From the NCBI RefSeq assembly GCF_001653715.1, contig NZ_LWHQ01000049.1, forward strand, positions 61,260 through 121,716: a stretch of DNA of 60,457 nucleotides. The letters are read 5' to 3'. This document shows, piece after piece, positions 55,070 through 60,457 of the stretch. The translations under genes and the position numbers were made by a program. Each line of letters begins with the position of its first letter. Positions within the stretch are counted from its first letter, which is position 1. A model generated the notes under the pieces. It was not told where the DNA came from and did no database searches. It was given only the letters and a program-made list of their open reading frames with translations. The DNA comes from Methylobacterium platani (lineage in GTDB: Bacteria; Pseudomonadota; Alphaproteobacteria; Rhizobiales; Beijerinckiaceae).

Positions 55070-56479
55070 TCAGGCGGTCCAGTTGTTCAGGCTGGTGGCC
55101 ACGTACACGCCCGCGGCGCCGAAGCCGACGATGTCGGCACGCCCGTCGCCACTCACATCCACCACTTCGCGGTGGAAGAGGTCGTCGCTCGACCAACCGC
55201 CGGCGGCCCCGCTGGTACCGAAATTGTCCAATCGAAGCTTGGCCGTCAGGAAACCGCCGCTGCCATCGGCGAGAGCCACGTAAGTACCGGCGCCGCCGAA
55301 GCCGACGATGTCGGCGCGCCCGTCGCCGTTCACGTCGGCCAGGGTACGGTGGTACCGATCCTGGCTCGACCAGCCGCCCGCCCCCGCGGTCGTCCCGAAA
55401 TTCTGCAGCTTGAGCTGCGCGTCGCCGAAGCCGCCCTTGCCGTCGGCGAGAGCCACGTAAGTGCCCGCGGCGCCGAAGCCGACGATGTCGGCGCGCCCGT
55501 CGCCGTTGACGTCCGCCAGCTCGCGATGGAACAGGTCGTCGTTCGACCAGCCGCCCGCGGATACGCCGGCGCCGAAATTCTGCAGCTTGAGCTGCGCGTC
55601 GCCGAAGCCGCCCTTGCCGTCGGCCAGGGATACGTACACGCCGGCTTCCCCGAAGCCGACGATGTCGGCGCGTCCGTCGCCGTTCACGTCCGCCACCTCG
55701 CGGTGATACCGGTCCTGGCTGGCCCAGCCGCCCGCCCCCGCGGTCGTCCCGAAATTCTGCAGCTTGAGCTGCGCGTCGCCGAAGCCGCCCTTGCCGTCGG
55801 CGAGAGCCACGTAAGTGCCCGCGGCGCCGAAGCCGACGATGTCGGCGCGCCCGTCGCCGTTGACGTCCGCCAGCTCGCGATGGAACAGGTCGTCGTTCGA
55901 CCAGCCGCCCGCGAATACGCCGGCGCCGAAATTCTGCAGCTTGAGCTGCGCGTCGCCGAAGCTGCCCTTGCCGTCGGCGAGAGCCACGTAAGTGCCCGCG
56001 ACGCCGAAGCCGACGATGTCGGCGCGCCCGTCGCCGTTGACGTCCGCCATCGTGCGGCGATACTGGTTGTCGCTCGTCCAGCCGCCGGCGGACGCGGTGG
56101 TGCCGAAATTCTGCAACTTGAGATCGGCTGCCGAGAACGACGGGGTTATGCTCGGCGTTGTCGTAGGTGTCGAGATCAGAGTCGCCTGGATCGTGCTCGT
56201 AATCCCGTTGATCGATGTTCCAGAACCGTAGAAATCCTTGCCGTCATCCCTGGCTATATAGTTGATTGTCAACCGCCCCAAGGACATAGAAGTGACAGTG
56301 ATGGAAATCCCGGAGATATTACCGTCAGCATCGATCTTGCCGTCGTTCAATGTACCTTGTGACGAGTAAGGAAGATCGATGTATCCGGACTCGTCAATTG
56401 TAAATGTTATCGGATCTGTATAATCAAATTCAGCGCAATATGTATGCAGCGTCCCCTGATATTTTCCAGCGTAATTCAT
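55070..56479 (-). CDS. FG-GAP/VCBS beta-propeller protein, PVL-like lectin candidate
   Basis: 469 residues. An N-terminal beta-rich domain of about 105 residues precedes at least six 59-residue blades. Each has D-[VL]-NGDGRADIVGFG (last: DVSGDGRADIVGFG), then TYVALADGKGGFG, and LKLQNFGTTAGAGGW. The calcium loop DxNGDGxxD and VGFGxxGVYV pattern are those of Psathyrella velutina lectin-like propellers, which bind GlcNAc or sialic acid. No signal peptide. A 354-base (two-blade) unit is duplicated almost exactly between 55387 and 56094. A GTG one codon before the ATG is an alternative start. The N-terminal third is AT-richer than the blades. Confidence 0.85.
   Translation of the reverse strand: MNYAGKYQGTLHTYCAEFDYTDPITFTIDESGYIDLPYSSQGTLNDGKIDADGNISGISITVTSMSLGRLTINYIARDDGKDFYGSGTSINGITSTIQATLISTPTTTPSITPSFSAADLKLQNFGTTASAGGWTSDNQYRRTMADVNGDGRADIVGFGVAGTYVALADGKGSFGDAQLKLQNFGAGVFAGGWSNDDLFHRELADVNGDGRADIVGFGAAGTYVALADGKGGFGDAQLKLQNFGTTAGAGGWASQDRYHREVADVNGDGRADIVGFGEAGVYVSLADGKGGFGDAQLKLQNFGAGVSAGGWSNDDLFHRELADVNGDGRADIVGFGAAGTYVALADGKGGFGDAQLKLQNFGTTAGAGGWSSQDRYHRTLADVNGDGRADIVGFGGAGTYVALADGSGGFLTAKLRLDNFGTSGAAGGWSSDDLFHREVVDVSGDGRADIVGFGAAGVYVATSLNNWTA
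55387..56094. repeat. 354-bp tandem repeat inside the propeller gene
   Basis: The sequence from 55387 recurs from 55741 with very few differences; each unit is two 177-base blades. This indicates recent unequal crossing-over and potential for blade-number variation. Confidence 0.85.
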
Positions 56480-56637
56480 CACAAGTCCCCATGCCCGATT
56501 ATCGAGACGACAGTCATACTGAGAAACACACGAGTATCATGATCCGAACGGCTGCGGAAGAGCTGCCGGAGTCACATTCGAACGGACTGAAACTCTCGCG
56601 CAACACTCTACACTGCGAGACAATTTTCACAGTCGCC

Positions 56638-56757
56638 AAGATCACTCAGGCCAAGATCACTCAGGCCAAGACCACTCAGGCCAAGATCACTCAGGCCAAG
56701 ATCACTCAGGCCGAGATCACTCAGGCCAAGGTCACTCAGGCCGAGATCACGCGCGGC
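56638..56757. repeat. 15-bp minisatellite, about eight units
   Basis: The unit AAGATCACTCAGGCC is repeated seven times with single-base variants and a final broken unit. Because 15 is a multiple of three it stays open on both strands (AKITQ on plus, LGLSD on minus). No ribosome site or family support exists for either frame. Confidence 0.9.
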
Positions 56758-56794
56758 GCTCGCCTGGATCGGTGTGGGCATGACAGATATCGCA

Positions 56795-56916
56795 GCACCT
56801 TCGAACGGACTCGTTCGAAGGTGCGGCAAGCCCACAAGGTCTCCTTTTCCTTGCGCCGACGCTGATGTGCCGGACGCCTTCGCATCGACGCGAGGGCGCG
56901 AGGGAATGACAAAGGC
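56795..56916. repeat. Structured dispersed repeat, copy B
   Basis: Same first hairpin as copy A (arms 56795-56806 and 56813-56824, loop GGACTC) and same second block without the 100-base insert. Two base pairs of the stem differ from copy A by compensatory changes. Confidence 0.75.
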
Positions 56917-57105
56917 GTCTTTTCCTCGTCGGGCCTGCGGGTGTGGTCCGCGGTCCTGTCGCACGGTCGACTGGGATCCGGCGGCTGCCGCTTCGACGCA
57001 GCGACGGGTGGAACGATGCCGGCCGGGAGGATCCGGGGACGGTGAACGGTGGGATCCGATCGTGTGTCCCCGACTACACGGCGGAGCGGGGGAGAGCCGC
57101 TCCCC

Positions 57106-60100
57106 TCACGCCGCCTTCTTCCGGGTGATCAGCTTCACCAGGTCCCGCAGGATCGCCGTCGTCTCCTTCAGCCGCTCGGCCACCGTCGCGAGATCGCGGA
57201 TGAACACCACGCTCATGTCCGGCCGCACCTTGGCGAAGGAGCGCTGGTCGGCGATGTAGCCGGCGAGCTTGGCCGGGTTGGCGAAGGACCGGTCGCGGAA
57301 GTGCATGACGATGCCCTTCGGGCCGGCCTCGACCTTCTCGACGTTGGTCTCGCGGCACAGGATCTTGATCGTCACGATCTTCAGGAGCTCTTCCACCTCC
57401 GGCGGCATCGGGCCGAAGCGGTCGATCAGCTCGGCGCCGAAGCTCTCGAGCTCGCGGTCGTTCTCGAGCGTCGCGAGGCGGCGGTAGAGGCCGAGGCGCA
57501 CCGAGAGATCCGCGACGTACTCCTCCGGCATCGTGACCGGGGCGCCGAGCGCGATGGTCGGCGACCATTGCTCGTCGGTCGGCAGCGCGTTGCCGGATTT
57601 CAGCGCCGCGACCGCGCTCTCCAGCATCTGCTGGTAGAGCTCGTAGCCGACCTCCTTGACGTGGCCGGACTGCTCGTCGCCGAGCAGGTTGCCGGCGCCG
57701 CGGATGTCGAGGTCGTGGCTGGCGAGCTGGAAGCCGGCCCCCAGCGTGTCGAGGGATTGCAGCACGCTCAACCGCCGCTCCGCCTGCACCGTCAGGGTCT
57801 TGCCCTCGGGGGTGGTGAACAGGGCGTAGGCCCGGGCCTTGGAGCGGCCGACGCGGCCGCGCAGCTGATAGAGCTGGGCGAGGCCGAACATGTCGGCGCG
57901 GTGGACGATCAAGGTGTTGGCGGTCGGGATGTCGAGGCCCGATTCGACGATCGTGGTGGCGAGCAGGATGTCGTACTGGCCCTCGTAGAAGGCCGTCATC
58001 ACGTCCTCGAGCTGGCCCGCCGCCATCTGGCCGTGGGCCACCGCCACCTTGGCCTCGGGCACCTCGCGGTCGAGGAAGCGCTTGACCTCCTCCAGGTGCT
58101 CGATGCGCGGCACGACGTAGAAGGCCTGGCCGCCGCGGTAGCGCTCGCGCAAGAGCGCCTCGCGGATCGAGAGCGGATCGAACGGCATCACGAAGGTGCG
58201 CACCGCGAGGCGATCGACCGGCGGCGTCGCGATGATCGAGAGCTCGCGCACGCCCGTCATGGCGAGCTGCAGCGTGCGCGGGATCGGCGTCGCCGACAGG
58301 GTCAGGACGTGGACCTCCGCCTTCAGCGCCTTCAGCCGCTCCTTGTGGGAGACGCCGAAATGCTGCTCCTCGTCGATGATGATGAGGCCGAGATCCTTGA
58401 AGGCGATGTTTTTTGCCAAGAGCGCGTGGGTGCCGACGACGATGTCGACCGAGCCGTCGGCCAGCCCCTCCCGGACCTTCTTCAGTTCAGTGTTGCTGAC
58501 GAAGCGGGAGGCCTGCGCGACGTTGACCGGCAGGCCCTTGAACCGGGCCTCGAAGGTGCGGGCGTGCTGGCGCGCGAGCAGCGTGGTGGGCACCACCACC
58601 GCCACCTGCTTGCCCGAGAGCGCGGTGACGAAGGCGGCGCGGAGCGCCACCTCGGTCTTGCCGAAGCCGACATCGCCGCAGACCAGCCGGTCCATCGGCC
58701 GGCCGGAGGTGAGGTCGCCGAGCGTCGCGGCGATCGCCGCCTCCTGGTCCTCGGTCTCCTCGTAGGGGAAGCGGGCGGCGAACTCGCCGTAGGTGCCCTC
58801 CGGCGGCGCCATCCTGGGCGCCGACTTCAGGAAGCGCTCGGCCGCGACCTTGATGAGGGCGCCGGCCATCTCCATGATCCGGCGCTTGAGCTTGGCCTTG
58901 CGCGCCTGCCAGGCCCCGCCGCCGAGCTTGTCGAGGGCGACGTCGGCATCCTCCGAGCCGTACCGGGTGAGAAGCTCGATGTTCTCGACCGGCAGCAGCA
59001 GCAGGCCGCCGCTATACTGGATCTCCAGGCAGTCGTGCGGGGCGCCGGCCGCCGTCACGGTCTTGAGGCCGACGAAGCGCCCGATGCCGTGATCGGCATG
59101 GACCACGAGGTCGCCCGGCGCCAGCGCCTGCACCTCCAGGATCACGTCCTGGGGGCGCTTGGCCTTGCGCTTGGGTCGCACCAGCCGGTCGCCGAGGATG
59201 TCGCCCTCGGCCACCACGGCGAGCTGGCCGGCCGAGAACCCGCCCTCCAGGCCCCAGACCGCGACGCCGAGATCCTGGCCGCGCTTCATCGCCAGGATGT
59301 CGGAGAGGCGCGTGATGGTCTTGGGCTTGGGCAGGCCGTGCTCGGTCAGTACGCCGCAGAGCCGGTCGCGCGAGCCCTCCGACCACGCCGCCAGGACGAC
59401 GTGATGCCCCGCCGCTTGCAGGTCGCGGACGTGCCCCACCGCCGCGTCGAAGACGTTGACGCCTTCCTGCGCGCGCTCGGGCGCGAAGCTGCGGCCGGGC
59501 GCGCCCTCGCAATCGATCAGCTTGCGCCCGGGCACCTCCGGCACGTCGAAGGGGGCGAGGCGGGCGACGGTGGCGCTCTCGATGCGCTTCGCCCACTCGT
59601 TCGGCGAGAGGTAGAGCGCGTCGGGCTTCAACGGCTTGTAGGGCGCGGTGCCGCTCTGGCGCTCCTTCAGGGCCTCGCAGCGGGCGTCGTAATACTCCTG
59701 CACCTGGGACAGGCGCTCGGCCACCGCGTCGTCGACCTGGTGGTCGAGGATCAGCGGCACGCCGGCGACGTAGTCGAACAGCGTGTCGAGGTGGTCGTAG
59801 AACAGCGGCATCCAGTGCTCGAGCCCGGCATAGCGCCGGCCCTCGCTGATCGTCTCGTAGAGCCGGTCGTCGCGGGTCGCGGCGCCGAACGCCGTGACGT
59901 AGCCCTGGCGGAAGCGCCGGATCGTCTCGGTGGTGAGCTGCACCTCGCTCATCGGCACGAGGTCGAGGGAGCGCAATTGCCCGATGGTGCGCTGGGTCTC
60001 GGGATCGAAGGCGCGGATCGATTCGAGGGTGTCGCCGAAGAAGTCGAGGCGGACCGGGTTCGGGAGCCCCGGCGGCGACAGGTCGATGATGCCGCCGCGC

Positions 60101-60457
60101 ACCGCGTATTCGCCGGTATCGCGCACGGTGCCGGTGCGCAGGAAGCCGTTGGCTTCGAGCCAGGCGACGATCTGGTCGGTGTCGAGCGCGTTGCCGGGGG
60201 CGGCCGAGAAGGTCTCGACGGCGATGCGGGATTTGGGCGGCACCCGTTGCACCAGGGCGTTGACCGTGGTGGTGAGGATGCGCGGCTTCTCGGCCGAGGA
60301 ACGGGTGCGGGCGAGCCGCGAGAGCGCCGTCATGCGCTGCGCCGCGATAGCGGGATTGGGCGAGATCCGGTCGTAGGGCTGGCAGTCCCAGGCCGGGACG
60401 CTCATCACCTCGATCTCGGGCGCCACGAAGGAGAGGGCGCTGGCGAAGGCCGCGGAG
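57106..60457 (-). CDS. mfd: Transcription-repair coupling factor Mfd (5' end outside window)
   Basis: At least 1116 codons are present; roughly 60-80 N-terminal residues lie beyond the right edge. The domains in order are UvrB-like D1/D2, the RNA polymerase-interaction domain (GDLVVHADHGIGRFVGLKTV), the RecG-like helicase with Walker A GDVGFGKTE, DEEQHFG and SATPIPRTLQ, and the C-terminal UvrA-masking domain. Mfd removes stalled RNA polymerase at DNA damage and recruits UvrA. Upstream residues still in frame with the edge (SAAFASALSF) show the gene is simply truncated by the window. Confidence 0.97.
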   Translation of the reverse strand, partial: SAAFASALSFVAPEIEVMSVPAWDCQPYDRISPNPAIAAQRMTALSRLARTRSSAEKPRILTTTVNALVQRVPPKSRIAVETFSAAPGNALDTDQIVAWLEANGFLRTGTVRDTGEYAVRGGIIDLSPPGLPNPVRLDFFGDTLESIRAFDPETQRTIGQLRSLDLVPMSEVQLTTETIRRFRQGYVTAFGAATRDDRLYETISEGRRYAGLEHWMPLFYDHLDTLFDYVAGVPLILDHQVDDAVAERLSQVQEYYDARCEALKERQSGTAPYKPLKPDALYLSPNEWAKRIESATVARLAPFDVPEVPGRKLIDCEGAPGRSFAPERAQEGVNVFDAAVGHVRDLQAAGHHVVLAAWSEGSRDRLCGVLTEHGLPKPKTITRLSDILAMKRGQDLGVAVWGLEGGFSAGQLAVVAEGDILGDRLVRPKRKAKRPQDVILEVQALAPGDLVVHADHGIGRFVGLKTVTAAGAPHDCLEIQYSGGLLLLPVENIELLTRYGSEDADVALDKLGGGAWQARKAKLKRRIMEMAGALIKVAAERFLKSAPRMAPPEGTYGEFAARFPYEETEDQEAAIAATLGDLTSGRPMDRLVCGDVGFGKTEVALRAAFVTALSGKQVAVVVPTTLLARQHARTFEARFKGLPVNVAQASRFVSNTELKKVREGLADGSVDIVVGTHALLAKNIAFKDLGLIIIDEEQHFGVSHKERLKALKAEVHVLTLSATPIPRTLQLAMTGVRELSIIATPPVDRLAVRTFVMPFDPLSIREALLRERYRGGQAFYVVPRIEHLEEVKRFLDREVPEAKVAVAHGQMAAGQLEDVMTAFYEGQYDILLATTIVESGLDIPTANTLIVHRADMFGLAQLYQLRGRVGRSKARAYALFTTPEGKTLTVQAERRLSVLQSLDTLGAGFQLASHDLDIRGAGNLLGDEQSGHVKEVGYELYQQMLESAVAALKSGNALPTDEQWSPTIALGAPVTMPEEYVADLSVRLGLYRRLATLENDRELESFGAELIDRFGPMPPEVEELLKIVTIKILCRETNVEKVEAGPKGIVMHFRDRSFANPAKLAGYIADQRSFAKVRPDMSVVFIRDLATVAERLKETTAILRDLVKLITRKKAA

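Larger units (their letters stand above)
56480..57105. other. Intergenic region upstream of the propeller gene, with repeats
   Basis: 626 bases between the propeller gene start and the mfd end. It holds the 15-base minisatellite at 56638-56757, a partial TTCGAACGGACT copy at 56577 and repeat copy B (56795-56916). The first 150 bases are AT-rich and probably contain the propeller gene promoter. No protein gene is convincing. Confidence 0.5.

Noticed and set aside
55387..56757. CRISPR array
   Set aside because: The repeats are adjoining coding blades or minisatellite units without unique spacers.
56404..56865. A plus-strand 153-codon frame containing AKITQ repeats
   Set aside because: The frame is kept open only by the 15-base minisatellite, has no ribosome site, and overlaps the propeller gene's 5' end.

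Overview
The window is very GC-rich (roughly 70% or more over most of its length), densely packed DNA from an alphaproteobacterium. Its gene families (PurU, TamAB, RutA, DUF6894, DUF502, fused Yej/Opp-type ATPases) and its palindromic repeats fit Methylobacterium or a close relative in the Hyphomicrobiales. That assignment is inference: there is no rRNA or other marker here. I see no tRNA, rRNA, CRISPR array, complete insertion sequence or replication origin.

Layout. 0-6.5 kb: a polyprenyl-type transferase (HAD-UbiA fusion) with a GtrA partner, a DnaQ-like exonuclease, the adaptive-response protein Ada, a tiny membrane protein and an RraA-family protein. 6.5-12.7 kb: a secreted hypothetical protein, then a minus-strand operon of a GlcG/HbpS-like protein, a peptide-type binding protein, two permeases and a fused double ATPase. 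12.7-16.6 kb: an AT-richer island with a tail-collar protein, a Ser/Thr-rich protein I do not recognise, and a DNase I-like (EEP) nuclease with all catalytic motifs. 16.7-24 kb: PurU, a methyltransferase, an ABC-F ATPase, and an aromatic-compound pair (flavin monooxygenase and AAHS-type transporter) facing a MarR regulator across a perfect operator-like palindrome. 24-29 kb: an SGNH/TPR protein, a UDP-sugar dehydrogenase, a Crp/Fnr regulator, an IS481 transposase remnant and a DUF6894-PAS protein. 29.5-33.4 kb: a TetR-EmrAB efflux locus with a perfect palindromic operator. 33.7-36.6 kb: a polyamine-type ABC transporter with no binding protein. 36.5-40.3 kb: an orphan DUF1902 antitoxin-like gene, VapBC, RutA and an amidase. 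40.4-46.7 kb: TamB and TamA. 47-54.5 kb: a deacetylase, a 49-residue protein with a duplicated motif, several conserved proteins, an alpha/beta hydrolase and a fatty-acid desaturase. 54.5-57.1 kb: a PVL-like beta-propeller (FG-GAP) lectin candidate between two copies of a structured repeat, with a 15-bp minisatellite at its 5' side. 57.1 kb to the end: Mfd, cut off by the window edge.

Most genes are ordinary chromosomal functions: envelope biogenesis, uptake and efflux, DNA repair and one-carbon metabolism. The accessory signals are the 12.9-16.5 kb island and the 54.5-57 kb lectin locus. The best candidate for an undescribed system is the island: a binding-type collar protein, a possible membrane-acting middle protein and an EEP nuclease lie co-directionally with no phage morphogenesis genes around them. 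Reading it as a three-part toxin or delivery system is a hypothesis. Its experimental and database tests are given with the finding.
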